DNA from: Clostridium facile
GTDB taxonomy: Bacteria; Bacillota; Clostridia; Oscillospirales; Ruminococcaceae
Length of the DNA stretch: 64,000 nucleotides
Assembly: GCF_014297275.1 (NCBI RefSeq)
Contig: NZ_JACOQK010000001.1
Location: 2,604,001 to 2,668,000 of the forward strand
Reading direction: 5' to 3'
Part shown: positions 17,701-26,734 of the stretch, piece after piece
Layout: each line of letters begins with the position of its first letter
Numbering within the stretch: the first letter of the stretch is position 1
Program-made: the position numbers and the translations under genes
The notes under the pieces: generated by a model
Told to the model about the DNA's origin: nothing
Databases searched by the model: none
Seen by the model: only the letters and a program-made list of their open reading frames with translations

Positions 17701-19149
17701 CTACATAATTTCTTTTAAAATAATATAAGCACAGGTAGCCAGGGATTTTGCCTCAATATAATCCGGAGTTACCTTAAACTGCCCGTGTTCCAACATAAAT
17801 TTAATATCATTGATACGGATGAAGCCTTCCTCTGCTAACTTTCGATTTGGCAGGACAAAATGCGCCTTTTGCATGATAGAACGGATTTCAGTACGGGTCC
17901 CTTTTGGAATATCCGCAGTATAAACATCTGGCTGGAATGGATAAGGTTGTATTTTTTCCTGTGTTTGTTTGGAGAGCTGATTGATATGGAGTGCGGAACG
18001 CCGGCCAAATACAATCCCTTCTAACAGGGAGTTGCTTGCCAAACGGTTCCTGCCATGCACTCCTGTATGGGAACACTCCCCAACAGCGAATAATCCAGGA
18101 ATGGTGGATTCCGAATTTAAATTTACCTGAATCCCTCCCATCAGATAATGCTGGCAAGGATAGATTGGGACAGGTTCCCTGGTTAAATCATATTCCGATT
18201 GTAGTAAATTGTGGTAGATCATTGGAAAACGAGTTTTAATGAATTCTGGCTCCTTATGGGAAATATCCAAGTAAAAATGTTTGCTTCCCGTTGCTTCCTG
18301 CTCTTTCATAATGGCCTGGGATACTACATCACGGGGTGCTAATTCCAAACGTTCATCATATTTGTGCATAAAACGTTCCATATGGCAGTTTCGCAGGTAA
18401 GCACCGTTTCCTCGGACCGCTTCACTGATTAAAAAGCATTCTCTTTGCTGGGCGTTATAAAAAGCAGTCGGGTGGAATTGAATATAACTTAAATGTTGGA
18501 TTTTTGCTCCCAACTGGTATGCCATAGCAATACCATCCCCAGTAGCAATCGCGGAATTTGTGGTATACTGATAGATACGACCAATGCCCCCTGTTGCCAA
18601 TACACAAAATGGCGTGGAAACATAGTGGTGTTGCTCATGCTGTAAAATATCCAAACTAAAGCCGCCAGGAACTTTTTTTAGGTTGCACATCTGAGCATAT
18701 TCCATAACGGTCACATTTTTGCGGCGTTTTACGGCAATAATTAATTTATCCACAATTTCTTTGCCTGTGGAATCTTTATAATGCAGGATACGGTGTTTGC
18801 TGTGCCCACCCTCTAGGGTTAAATCAATTTTTCCATCCGATGTGCGGTCAAAATCGACTCCCAAATCGAGGAGTTCATCCGCTACCATTTTACTCTCTTT
18901 GGAAAGGATAGTAACAGCCTCTAAGTTGTTTTCATATCGGCCGGCGATCATCGTATCCTTAATATGTTCTTCACAGCTATCGTGTTCGGTATCATATACC
19001 GCTACCATCCCGCCTTGTGCTAAAGAGGAGTTACACAGGGTCATTTCCCGTTTGCATAACAACAATACATTAAGGTCTTTGTTTAGGTGGAGTGCGGTAC
19101 TTAACCCAGCTACGCCACTACCTACAATAATTACGTCATATAGTTTCAC
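17701..19149 (-). CDS. nadB: L-aspartate oxidase
   Basis: A 482-residue FAD enzyme that oxidises aspartate to iminoaspartate, the first step of quinolinate synthesis. The N-terminal VIIVGSGVAGLSTAL is the FAD-binding loop; SLAQGGMVAVY, ATGGIGRIYQYTTN and GECSHTGVHGRNRLASNSLLEG are family signatures. The frame is open up to an ATG at 19236, but those 29 extra residues do not resemble NadB. A GTG at 19149, with CAGGTGA five bases before it, puts the FAD loop in the usual place. It is slightly shorter than the E. coli protein (540). It is followed by nadC. No NiaR-like site was found upstream. Confidence 0.93.
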   Translation of the reverse strand: MKLYDVIIVGSGVAGLSTALHLNKDLNVLLLCKREMTLCNSSLAQGGMVAVYDTEHDSCEEHIKDTMIAGRYENNLEAVTILSKESKMVADELLDLGVDFDRTSDGKIDLTLEGGHSKHRILHYKDSTGKEIVDKLIIAVKRRKNVTVMEYAQMCNLKKVPGGFSLDILQHEQHHYVSTPFCVLATGGIGRIYQYTTNSAIATGDGIAMAYQLGAKIQHLSYIQFHPTAFYNAQQRECFLISEAVRGNGAYLRNCHMERFMHKYDERLELAPRDVVSQAIMKEQEATGSKHFYLDISHKEPEFIKTRFPMIYHNLLQSEYDLTREPVPIYPCQHYLMGGIQVNLNSESTIPGLFAVGECSHTGVHGRNRLASNSLLEGIVFGRRSALHINQLSKQTQEKIQPYPFQPDVYTADIPKGTRTEIRSIMQKAHFVLPNRKLAEEGFIRINDIKFMLEHGQFKVTPDYIEAKSLATCAYIILKEIM

Positions 19150-19328
19150 AAAAGTCACCTGAACTTTTTGTTCTAATTTCTCTATCTTCAAGCGAAAATA
19201 GAGATTACAATTTTCATTACAAGGCGTGTTTACCAAGCAAATCAGCCGGGAACAAATAGACTAATGGTGATTCCATAAAATAAATTGTTCCTGTTTACAA
19301 ATCAATTATATCATATTGCAATAGAAAA

Positions 19329-19337
19329 TGCTATAAT
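19329..19337 (+). promoter_or_regulatory. Extended -10 promoter of hflX-rnhA
   Basis: TGCTATAAT is a perfect extended -10 element 37 bases before the hflX start. No good -35 box is present, as is usual for this type. Confidence 0.6.
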
Positions 19338-19374
19338 AGATTCTACAGCCTGAAATTGAAATCGGAGGGATGTT

Positions 19375-20625
19375 ATGTACGATAATACAACCGAAATTAC
19401 GAAAGCGTTATTAATTGGTGTTGACACTGGAATATTTGATATAGAGCAATCCTTGTTGGAGTTAGAGGAACTGACTAAGACTGCTGAGGCAGAAGTAGTG
19501 GGTATTTTTACCCAGCGCAGGGAAAGCTATGATAGCGCAACCTGTATTGGAGCGGGAAGGTTGGAAGAAATAGCGGAATTTTGTAAAGAAAACCAAGTAG
19601 ACCTGATTATATTTGACGATGAGTTAACCGCTACGCAAATCAGGAATATTGAAAACGCAACAAACGTCCGGGTAATCGACCGCACAACATTAATTTTGGA
19701 TATCTTCGCCCAACGCGCTAGGTCAAAAGAAGGACAGCTACAGGTGGAATTGGCGCAACAGCGGTACCGTTTGCCCCGTTTAGCGGGTATGGGGGTTGCG
19801 TTGTCCCGTTTGGGAGCTGGGATTGGAACCCGTGGCCCTGGGGAAACCAAATTGGAAAGTGATAAACGCCATATCAGACGAAGGATCGCTTTTTTAGAAA
19901 AAGAGCTGGAACAGTTGGAAAAACGCCGTGCCATGATGCGCAGCCGCCGGAAAAAAGACAATGTTACTACAGTTGCCATTGTAGGGTATACCAATGTTGG
20001 AAAATCCACTTTGTTGAACGCGCTGACCAATGCTGGTGTTTTAGCAGAAAATAAACTCTTTGCTACCCTTGACCCTACAGCGAGGGCACTGGAATTACCC
20101 GATGGAAAAACTGTGTTACTGGTGGATACTGTTGGGTTGATACGGCGTTTGCCCCACCATCTAATCGAAGCCTTTCAATCCACTTTGGAAGAAGCGGCAA
20201 ATGCGGATTTAATCCTACATGTATGTGATGTTTCCAGTGATGAAGCTGCGGAACAGATTCAGGTTACCCAACAGCTTTTAGATGAACTGGGATGCAGTAA
20301 TATTCCGGTTTTAACTGTGTTGAACAAATGTGATAAAATTGCCCATCAGCCTTATTTTGCGGAAAAAGATTGCGTGATGATCAGCGCGAAAACCGGCTTT
20401 GGGTTTGACCATCTGCTAAACCGGATTGCCCAGAGTTTGGAAGAGACATCTCACCGGATGAAATTATTAATTCCTTATTCTGACACTAGTTTTATCGCCA
20501 AAATCCGAGCTACTGGCAAAGTGTTTTCAGAGGAATATAATGAACAGGGAACGTTGGTTGACGCTTTGGTAGACCGAAGCCTTTATGAAGCCGCAAAAAG
20601 TTATTTACTGGAGGAGACAGAATGA
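19375..20625 (+). CDS. hflX: Ribosome-associated GTPase HflX
   Basis: A 416-residue GTPase that binds the 50S subunit and can split stalled ribosomes. An N-terminal HflX domain (about 1-120), a helical linker with GTRGPGETKLESDKRHIRRRI (about 160-180), and a G domain from about 198 are visible. The P-loop is G204-YTNVGKST, switch II is DTVG, and the base-recognition motif is NKCD. GGAGGG precedes the start. The stop codon overlaps the rnhA start (ATGA), so the two are translationally coupled. Confidence 0.95.
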   Translation: MYDNTTEITKALLIGVDTGIFDIEQSLLELEELTKTAEAEVVGIFTQRRESYDSATCIGAGRLEEIAEFCKENQVDLIIFDDELTATQIRNIENATNVRVIDRTTLILDIFAQRARSKEGQLQVELAQQRYRLPRLAGMGVALSRLGAGIGTRGPGETKLESDKRHIRRRIAFLEKELEQLEKRRAMMRSRRKKDNVTTVAIVGYTNVGKSTLLNALTNAGVLAENKLFATLDPTARALELPDGKTVLLVDTVGLIRRLPHHLIEAFQSTLEEAANADLILHVCDVSSDEAAEQIQVTQQLLDELGCSNIPVLTVLNKCDKIAHQPYFAEKDCVMISAKTGFGFDHLLNRIAQSLEETSHRMKLLIPYSDTSFIAKIRATGKVFSEEYNEQGTLVDALVDRSLYEAAKSYLLEETE

Positions 20626-21062
20626 AAAAAGTTGACATCTATACGGATGGAGCATGTAGTGGAAATCCTGGTGCTGGCGGATGGGGAGCCATTTTACGGT
20701 ATGGTGCTCATGAAAAGGAACTGTCTGGTGGAGAGGCACAAACTACGAATAACCGGATGGAACTGACCGCTGTTATTCAAGCATTGTCTTTGTTAAAGGA
20801 ACCTTGCCAGGTGGTAGTACACAGTGATTCCAAATATATTATTGATGCGATCCAGCAGGGCTGGGCGATAAAATGGAAGGCAAACGGATGGATGAGAAAT
20901 AAAAAAGAAAAAGCATTAAATCCGGATTTATGGCAACAATTATTACAGTTATTGGAGATTCACCAGGTGGAATTTCATTGGATAAAAGGGCACGCTGGAC
21001 ATCCAGAAAATGAACGTTGCGACCGGATGGCTGTAGCAGAATCTCAGAGATATCGGCAATAA
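20622..21062 (+). CDS. rnhA: Ribonuclease HI
   Basis: A 146-residue RNase H that cuts the RNA strand of RNA-DNA hybrids. The four acidic catalytic residues are D9 (YTDGACSGNPG), E47 (NNRMELTA), D69 (HSDSKY) and D134, with H124 in WIKGHAGH. Length is that of bacterial RNase HI, which includes the basic handle region (KWKANGWMRNKK). It overlaps the hflX stop by four bases, and its ribosome binding site GGAGG lies inside hflX. Confidence 0.96.
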   Translation: MKKVDIYTDGACSGNPGAGGWGAILRYGAHEKELSGGEAQTTNNRMELTAVIQALSLLKEPCQVVVHSDSKYIIDAIQQGWAIKWKANGWMRNKKEKALNPDLWQQLLQLLEIHQVEFHWIKGHAGHPENERCDRMAVAESQRYRQ

Positions 21063-21136
21063 ATTGTGTAAAACTACTGAAAAGAAAGCTCTGAATTTAG
21101 GCTAACTGTTATAAATAGAAGAATTTTCAAACACTC

Positions 21137-21165
21137 TTGAAATTCATACTAAAATGGTATACAAT
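21137..21165 (+). promoter_or_regulatory. Promoter of iscS-iscU
   Basis: TTGAAA and TACAAT are 17 bases apart, 80 bases before iscS. No IscR-like palindrome was recognised in the leader. Confidence 0.7.
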
Positions 21166-21244
21166 AAAAATACACCAATAATATACAGATTGATTTTATG
21201 TATTTTTCGATAAAAATTTCCTGAGATAGAAAGGAATGTGAAAA

Positions 21245-22411
21245 ATGAACCGTTTTGTTTATGTAGATAATTCTGCTACTACCCAGGTTTCTGATTCGGT
21301 TTTTCAAGCCATGTTGCCTTGGCTGAAGGATAACTATGGAAATCCAAGCAGTATCTATTCCATTGCCCACGAAGCAAAATTTGCGATTGATAAAGCAAGG
21401 GAACAGGTAGCCAACGCTTTGGGTGCTGATCCAATGGAAATTTATTTTACTTCCTGTGGTTCAGAATCTGACAACTGGGCGATTAAGTCCGCAGCCAGAT
21501 TGGGTGCTGCAAAAGGGAAAAAGCATATTATTACCACTAATTTTGAACATCACGCGGTGCTGCATACTTGTCAGACATTAGAAAAGCAGGGATTTGAAGT
21601 AACCTACTTGCCGGTAAATGAGGAAGGATTGGTTTCAGCGCAACAGGTGGCGGATGCGATTCGGGAAGATACCATTTTAGTTACCATCATGTATGCGAAC
21701 AATGAAATTGGCACCATCCAGCCAATTGAGGAAATCGGAAAGGTGTGCCACGAAAAAGGTGTTTGGTTCCACACAGATGCCGTGCAGGCAGTAGGAAACG
21801 TAGCGATTGATGTAAAAGAACAAAAGATAGATATGCTTTCATTGTCTGGTCATAAGATCCATGCCCCGAAAGGGGTAGGCGCCCTATATGTAAGGAAGGG
21901 GATTGTCTTACCAAACTATTTAGATGGTGGCGGTCAGGAACGTGGAAAGCGTGCTGGTACAGAAAACGTCGCTTTTATTGTAGCGTTGGGACAGGCGATT
22001 ACCGATGCCGTAAAGGATATTCCAGCGAAACAAAAATATGTTTCTAACTTACGAGACCAGTTGGCAAAAGGGATTGTAGAAGCAATCCCAAAAGTACGCA
22101 TTAATGGTTCAATGGAACACCGGCTATGTGGTAATTTAAATGTTTCCTTTGAAGGCATTGAAGGGGAATCCATTTTATTAATGTTGGATTTTAACGGGAT
22201 TTGCGCTTCTTCTGGTTCCGCATGTACTTCCGGTTCTTTGGACCCATCCCATGTGCTTTTGGCAATTGGGTTGCCTCATGAGATCGCACATGGTTCTTTA
22301 CGGTTGTCCTTAGCGGAAACCAATACCCAGGAAGATGTAGATTATATTTTGGAAAAATTGCCGCAGATTATCCAGCGGTTACGGGATATGTCCCCAGTAT
22401 GGAATGGTTGA
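21245..22411 (+). CDS. iscS: Cysteine desulfurase (IscS/NifS type)
   Basis: A 388-residue PLP enzyme that takes sulfur from cysteine and hands it to the IscU scaffold. The N-terminal VYVDNSATTQ, HTDAVQAVGN, the PLP-binding K204 in SLSGHKIHAPKG and the persulfide-forming C327 in SSGSACTSGS are present. The long ASSGSAC loop marks the group I (NifS/IscS) class. It is followed after 18 bases by iscU, forming the minimal two-gene iron-sulfur unit usual in Clostridia, where nifS is an alternative name. Confidence 0.95.
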   Translation: MNRFVYVDNSATTQVSDSVFQAMLPWLKDNYGNPSSIYSIAHEAKFAIDKAREQVANALGADPMEIYFTSCGSESDNWAIKSAARLGAAKGKKHIITTNFEHHAVLHTCQTLEKQGFEVTYLPVNEEGLVSAQQVADAIREDTILVTIMYANNEIGTIQPIEEIGKVCHEKGVWFHTDAVQAVGNVAIDVKEQKIDMLSLSGHKIHAPKGVGALYVRKGIVLPNYLDGGGQERGKRAGTENVAFIVALGQAITDAVKDIPAKQKYVSNLRDQLAKGIVEAIPKVRINGSMEHRLCGNLNVSFEGIEGESILLMLDFNGICASSGSACTSGSLDPSHVLLAIGLPHEIAHGSLRLSLAETNTQEDVDYILEKLPQIIQRLRDMSPVWNG

Positions 22412-22429
22412 TAAAGGAGGAATTTAGCT

Positions 22430-22867
22430 ATGGCTATGGAATATTCAGCAAAAGTAATGGATCACTTTACAAACCCACGTAACGTTGGCGAAATTGAGGA
22501 CGCGAACGGTATTGGAGAAGTGGGAAACGCTAAATGTGGCGATATTATGAAAATGTATTTGAAAGTAAAAGATAATATCATTGAGGACGTTAAATTTAAA
22601 ACATTTGGCTGTGGCTCCGCAATTGCCACTTCCTCAATTGCCACAGAGATGATTAAAGGAAAACCGATCTCAGAAGCGCTGAAATTGACCAATCAGGCTG
22701 TTGTGGAAGCATTGGATGGGCTGCCAGCAGTAAAAATCCACTGCTCTGTTTTAGCGGAACAGGCAATTAAAGCAGCTATTGCAGATTATTACAAACGTCA
22801 GGGAATTGATCCAAAACCTATTGTTGGGGATATCCCAGAAGATTGTGAAGCTTGCCATGCTCACTAA
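22430..22867 (+). CDS. iscU: Iron-sulfur cluster scaffold protein (IscU/NifU-like)
   Basis: A 145-residue scaffold on which [2Fe-2S] clusters are built before transfer to target proteins. The three ligand cysteines are C36 (AKCGD, with the labile-cluster Asp D38), C61 (FGCGSA) and C105 (IHCSVLAEQA). The C-terminal tail ends with a His/Cys-containing EACHAH. AAAGGAGG lies nine bases before the first ATG, which therefore is preferred over the ATG two codons later. A strong terminator follows. Confidence 0.94.
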   Translation: MAMEYSAKVMDHFTNPRNVGEIEDANGIGEVGNAKCGDIMKMYLKVKDNIIEDVKFKTFGCGSAIATSSIATEMIKGKPISEALKLTNQAVVEALDGLPAVKIHCSVLAEQAIKAAIADYYKRQGIDPKPIVGDIPEDCEACHAH

Positions 22868-22879
22868 TAAAATAAAAAC

Positions 22880-22914
22880 AAAAGGATGTTGCTTATTTTG
22901 CAACATCCTTTTTT
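22880..22914 (+). terminator. Terminator of iscS-iscU
   Basis: AAAAGGATGTTGC pairs with GCAACATCCTTTT across a 7-base loop and runs into T residues. Confidence 0.93.
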
Positions 22915-23309
22915 ACGATATTACTTTCTCAAGGCAAACTATCCGGTTATAATGGATATCTTTGCTATAAGGGTTCCATGAGAAAAATGAACTTTAGAAA
23001 GGCATAACCAATCGAAAAAGCGACGGTATAGTCCATCTAGGAAATTGATTTCATCAATCTATAAGCTGGATTATATGTTGTAGTGTGATTGATACCATAT
23101 TTCTTGAAGAGCTAAGCTAGTGTTTTTCTTTTTTAAAGGCTCTATAACCAATTCATAGTATTTTACATAAAACTTTTTCTTATAAGTATCAGGTGACCCT
23201 ATTCATAGCAAATTTTTCATGGAAACATAGTTGAGCTATGGTTTAAGTGAAATGTTATATACTAGCTAGAACTTGCGTACATTAAGTATTTTGTTTGATT
23301 GGCTAAGGC
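22915..23309. other. Intergenic stretch between convergent genes, nothing recognised
   Basis: About 400 bases with no supported open frame. A few short inverted repeats are seen but none long enough to call. Confidence 0.55.
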
Positions 23310-23310
23310 C

Positions 23311-23354
23311 AAAAACAGCACTGGAACTATTCATAGTTCCAGTGCTGTTTTTTT
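23311..23354. terminator. Bidirectional terminator downstream of the YitT-family gene
   Basis: AAAACAGCACTGGAACTAT and its reverse complement form a 19-bp perfect palindrome around TC, with T runs on both strands. It serves the minus-strand YitT gene and stops any plus-strand readthrough. Confidence 0.93.
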
Positions 23355-23410
23355 ATATTCATCAGATGGAATGATTCTAAAATAAATTTAGTATAAAAAC
23401 ATCTATCGCC

Positions 23411-24286
23411 TTAGTCGTTTGGTTTTTGATAAAATTTTCCAGAAATTTGGTCGGTGCGGATGACATTGATAAAGGCTTGAGGGTCAATTTTATGGATTTG
23501 TTTCGTGATTTCTTTTACCTGGTCACTGGAGATAACGGAATATAACATAGTTCGTTCTTCTCCGTTATACAATCCAACACCATGGAATAAGGTAGCACCA
23601 TGGTGAGTAATTTCCTTAATTTCTTGATAAATTTCCTCTGTTTTATGGGAAATAATAAATAGCGTTGTTCTTTTATAGCGAAAGTTTAAAATACGCACCA
23701 CTTGGGTAGAAGCAAATTGGAAGATAATCGAATATAGTGCAGCGTTCCAACCAAATAAAAGGCCTGCAATAATTAACATTGCCGCATTCCCCAGAAAGAT
23801 ATAATTCCAGGCATCAATATTTAATCGTTCGGATAAAGCTACAGCGATAAAATCACTTCCTCCACTGGTAGCACGTCCCATCAAACATAAACCAATGGCG
23901 AATCCATTAATTAACCCACCAAAGATACAGATTAAAAGGATATCGTTTGTAATATAAATAGTCGGGATGCAGTCGGTCAAAATACTGGTTAACACAATCA
24001 TAACACAAGAATAAACAGTAAATTTTTTGCCAATTGCTTTAAAACTGATGATTGCTGGAATTGCGTTCAATAAAAAGTTAATAACAGAGAATGGTAAGGA
24101 AATATGAAAAAATGACTTTCCAATCCGTTGAATCAATAATGTTAGCCCATTAAAACCTCCTGGAAATAAACCACCAGCATCTACAAAGCTTTTGATATTG
24201 ATTGCCATAATTACAGAAGCAAGTACAATTAAAATAATCCGCTTTATTTCATCCAAAAAATCTATTTTATATTTTTTTGTATGCAT
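23411..24286 (-). CDS. YitT family membrane protein
   Basis: A 291-residue protein with five to six transmembrane helices in the first 200 residues and a soluble C-terminal DUF2179 domain (ISHKTEEIYQEI... through IDPQAFINVIRTDQISG). FVDAGGLFPGGFNGL and GRATSGGSDFIA are the family signatures. Function is not known. The open frame extends nine codons beyond, but AAAGGAGG lies six bases before the ATG at 24286. It is transcribed alone and ends at a strong terminator. Confidence 0.88.
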   Translation of the reverse strand: MHTKKYKIDFLDEIKRIILIVLASVIMAINIKSFVDAGGLFPGGFNGLTLLIQRIGKSFFHISLPFSVINFLLNAIPAIISFKAIGKKFTVYSCVMIVLTSILTDCIPTIYITNDILLICIFGGLINGFAIGLCLMGRATSGGSDFIAVALSERLNIDAWNYIFLGNAAMLIIAGLLFGWNAALYSIIFQFASTQVVRILNFRYKRTTLFIISHKTEEIYQEIKEITHHGATLFHGVGLYNGEERTMLYSVISSDQVKEITKQIHKIDPQAFINVIRTDQISGKFYQKPND

Positions 24287-24321
24287 AAACATCCTCCTTT
24301 TCTGCCTTTCCATTTATCTAT

Positions 24322-24330
24322 AGTATACCA
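24322..24330 (-). promoter_or_regulatory. Extended -10 promoter of the YitT-family gene
   Basis: On the minus strand TGGTATACT is an extended -10 element 36 bases before the start. The -35 region is poor. Confidence 0.5.
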
Positions 24331-24438
24331 TAAACCCTTACAGAAGACGATAGAAAACTAGCTCTTCCTAAATAGATTTTTTGATTGTCATAGTTTTGAA
24401 AGATTTATGAAAGGAAATTGACGGTCCATATTAACACA

Positions 24439-24467
24439 TTGAAGCAAAAAATCCAGTATACTAAAAT
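24439..24467 (+). promoter_or_regulatory. Promoter of the 81-residue membrane protein gene
   Basis: TTGAAG and TAAAAT are 17 bases apart, 23 bases before the start codon. Confidence 0.5.
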
Positions 24468-24490
24468 TAATTAAAAAAGGAGGAAATAAT

Positions 24491-24736
24491 ATGGAAAAAA
24501 CAAATCATCCAAAAATCATTTTAATTGCAGCCTCTATTTTTTGTACGCTTGCTTTTATAGTGCTAACTTCTGTTTCGATTTATTCTGATACAAATAAAAA
24601 CCTTTTAGTAGGAGAGATCGTCTCTCAAGCTAATATATATCAAGGGGAATTGGTTTTGTTACGAGATTTTGGGGATTCAGGCAAAAATAATTTTAGAAAC
24701 CAACAAGTAATCCAACAAATCAATGATATTTTATAA
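24491..24736 (+). CDS. Small membrane-anchored protein of unknown function (81 residues)
   Basis: I do not recognise a family. A basic start (MEKTNHPK) leads into one hydrophobic helix (about 8-28), and the remaining 50 residues are hydrophilic and probably outside the cell. AAAAAGGAGG lies seven bases before the ATG, and a plausible promoter precedes it, so it is likely a real gene. It is followed after about 200 bases by another one-helix small protein; no other context helps. Confidence 0.6.
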   Translation: MEKTNHPKIILIAASIFCTLAFIVLTSVSIYSDTNKNLLVGEIVSQANIYQGELVLLRDFGDSGKNNFRNQQVIQQINDIL

Positions 24737-24932
24737 AGAGCCAATACGCCATTTAACAGATAAAAAATAATGCTTGGTTAAAAATTGAAATAAAATAATT
24801 TGTGGATATGGTTTATTTCATATGATATATTTTGCGTGTTAATCTAGATTGGTATTTCTATTAAGAAAAACTGGTATATACTACAACATAATATTAATTC
24901 AAATGGAATAAGATTGAGAGGAAGGGAAAACA

Positions 24933-25208
24933 ATGGCAAAAATTTGGAAAGTAGGGATTATAGCTTTCATAGCAGTAATCATTTTATGGGGTTCTGGTGT
25001 CATTCCAAGGGGGATTGCACAAATCGCAGCACAGCAATATGTCTCTAATTTATACAAAGGATTAACATATGATTCTTTGGATTATTCAAAAGAGAAAGGG
25101 CAGTATGAGGTTACCTTTAAAAAGGACAGTGCAGGTTATACTTTTTATTTGGAGGATGGGCTATTTCCAACTAAAGTGACATACGATCCTTTTCAGGGGA
25201 CAATATAA
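24933..25208 (+). CDS. Small membrane-anchored protein of unknown function (91 residues)
   Basis: One N-terminal hydrophobic segment (about 6-24, a signal anchor) is followed by a 65-residue domain with alternating polar and aromatic residues (YEVTFKKDSAGYTFYLEDG), which suggests a small beta-rich extracytoplasmic domain. It vaguely recalls the DUF3139/YfjL-like small membrane-anchored proteins, but I cannot assign it. GAGAGGAAGGG is the ribosome binding site. It ends before a strong terminator at 25299. Confidence 0.6.
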   Translation: MAKIWKVGIIAFIAVIILWGSGVIPRGIAQIAAQQYVSNLYKGLTYDSLDYSKEKGQYEVTFKKDSAGYTFYLEDGLFPTKVTYDPFQGTI

Positions 25209-25298
25209 AATGGTTGGTTCTATAGCAATCCAATTGTTGGGAATATAGAATGAGAGCACGTCTATTCGGAGAAGGATTTTCATATCATTGTTAAAAGC

Positions 25299-25332
25299 AA
25301 AAGGAATGGTTTTAGAGAACCATTCCTTTTTT
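25299..25332 (+). terminator. Intrinsic terminator after the 91-residue protein gene
   Basis: AAAAGGAATGGTT pairs with AACCATTCCTTTT across a 6-base loop, followed by further T residues. Confidence 0.92.
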
Positions 25333-25413
25333 GTATGAAAATTTTATATGGGATGTTTAGGCATATTTTTTACAGGTAGTTTCTTATACTATATTGAAAC
25401 GGGGTGAAAAACC

Positions 25414-26496
25414 ATGCAAAAACAAACAGAAAAGCGGCAGGATTTTTTAATTAATGCTTTTTATTATTTAGTGGTTGGCGGAATTGTTTTTATTCTATTC
25501 CGGTATTTGTTGCCCTATTTGATGCCATTTATCATTGGATTTTCCATTGCTTTTTTACTCAAACCAGTTTCCCATTGGATAGCGGACCATTCCATGTTAA
25601 GCCGTAGAGTTGCTGGAGTAGTGGTTCTAATTGTCGTTTATGGAATAATCAGTGTTTTATTGTGGTTGCTTGGAGCAAAGCTATTTCACTCGTTGCAGGA
25701 ATTTTTTGCACACAGCACAGAATATTTTGAAGAATACCTTCTTCCTTTGTTAAAGAGATTTGGAATTGTTACAGTAGATACTGTAGCCACTATTTCGACC
25801 GATCTTGCATCGGGAACAGAGAGCTTAGTACAAGGGGTTATTTCTAGTATCCAAGCCGGAATCAACGAATTATCTGGAAAAGCAATCTCTAGTTTGGCAG
25901 ATATTGGAGGTAAAATACCTGAATTTGGATTTAGCTTTGGTTTTTGTTTGATGTCCTCCTTTTTTATTTTAATGGATTATCATAAAGTAACATCTTTTTT
26001 TGTCAAACAAGTTCCGCAACGCTGGCGTCCCGTCTTATTTGAAATGAAAAGGCACTGTTCTGAAACATTAGGTTGTTATTTTCGGGCTTACTTGATTTTA
26101 ATGCTGGTTACTTTTATAGAATTATCCATTGGATTTTGGGTGATTGGTGTACACAACCCTATTATTACAGCAGGATTGGTCGCTTTATTGGATGCCCTGC
26201 CATTGATAGGAACAGGAGGGATTTTGATTCCTTGGATTTTAATAGAGTTTATAAAGGGAGATTACTTTCTTGTCATTGGATTAACGATTGTATATGCGAT
26301 TGTAACATTAGTAAGAAATTTAATGGAGCCTAAAGTGTTGGGAAAACAGTTAGGAATAAACCCATTACTGACTTTAGTGGCAATTTATATTGGATGCAAA
26401 ACAATGGGCGTTATTGGGATGATTGTATTTCCTATGTTATTGCGAGTAATCATCAATTTACATCAATCTGGAAGCTTACATTTTTGGAACGATTAA
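25414..26496 (+). CDS. ytvI: Sporulation membrane protein YtvI (AI-2E transporter family)
   Basis: A 360-residue membrane protein with about seven to eight helices arranged as in the AI-2E/PerM family: paired N-terminal helices, a long amphipathic soluble stretch (about 95-165) and a C-terminal bundle with LLDALPLIGTGGILIPW. The strong likeness is to YtvI, a mother-cell sporulation protein of unknown transport role. GGGGTG precedes the ATG. The upstream region has boxes vaguely like sigma-E, but spacing is off, so no promoter is called. A homologous exporter role cannot be excluded. Confidence 0.8.
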   Translation: MQKQTEKRQDFLINAFYYLVVGGIVFILFRYLLPYLMPFIIGFSIAFLLKPVSHWIADHSMLSRRVAGVVVLIVVYGIISVLLWLLGAKLFHSLQEFFAHSTEYFEEYLLPLLKRFGIVTVDTVATISTDLASGTESLVQGVISSIQAGINELSGKAISSLADIGGKIPEFGFSFGFCLMSSFFILMDYHKVTSFFVKQVPQRWRPVLFEMKRHCSETLGCYFRAYLILMLVTFIELSIGFWVIGVHNPIITAGLVALLDALPLIGTGGILIPWILIEFIKGDYFLVIGLTIVYAIVTLVRNLMEPKVLGKQLGINPLLTLVAIYIGCKTMGVIGMIVFPMLLRVIINLHQSGSLHFWND

Positions 26497-26670
26497 AAAC
26501 TTTGTTAAAACAATATAAAATACAAGCAAATATTTCATGCTTATTGATGTTATATCCAAAAAAATAATTGTTTTTCTGGTGATTTAGCCATATTGACTTT
26601 ATTACTGATTCATTATACAATTAATTACAGAAAATGCAGCGATGCTATTTTTTAAATGATTGATGATGGC

Positions 26671-26706
26671 AAAAAAGACGAAGGCAAAATTGTCTTCGCC
26701 TTTTTT
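26671..26706 (+). terminator. Terminator between ytvI and the YczE-like gene
   Basis: AAAAAAGACGAAGGCA pairs with TGTCTTCGCCTTTTTT (one mismatch and one G-U) across a 4-base loop. It ends only 28 bases before the next start codon. Confidence 0.85.
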
Positions 26707-26734
26707 GTGCCTGTATTAGGTAGGTGACGTTTTC

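Noticed and set aside
19249..19291. GGAACAA/TTGTTCC inverted repeat between nadB and hflX
   Set aside because: The arms are 29 bases apart and do not match the NiaR motif; it may be chance in this AT-rich region.
25361..25392. Sigma-E-like boxes before ytvI
   Set aside because: GCATATT fits the -35 consensus, but the -10 match is six of eight and the spacing is about three bases too long.
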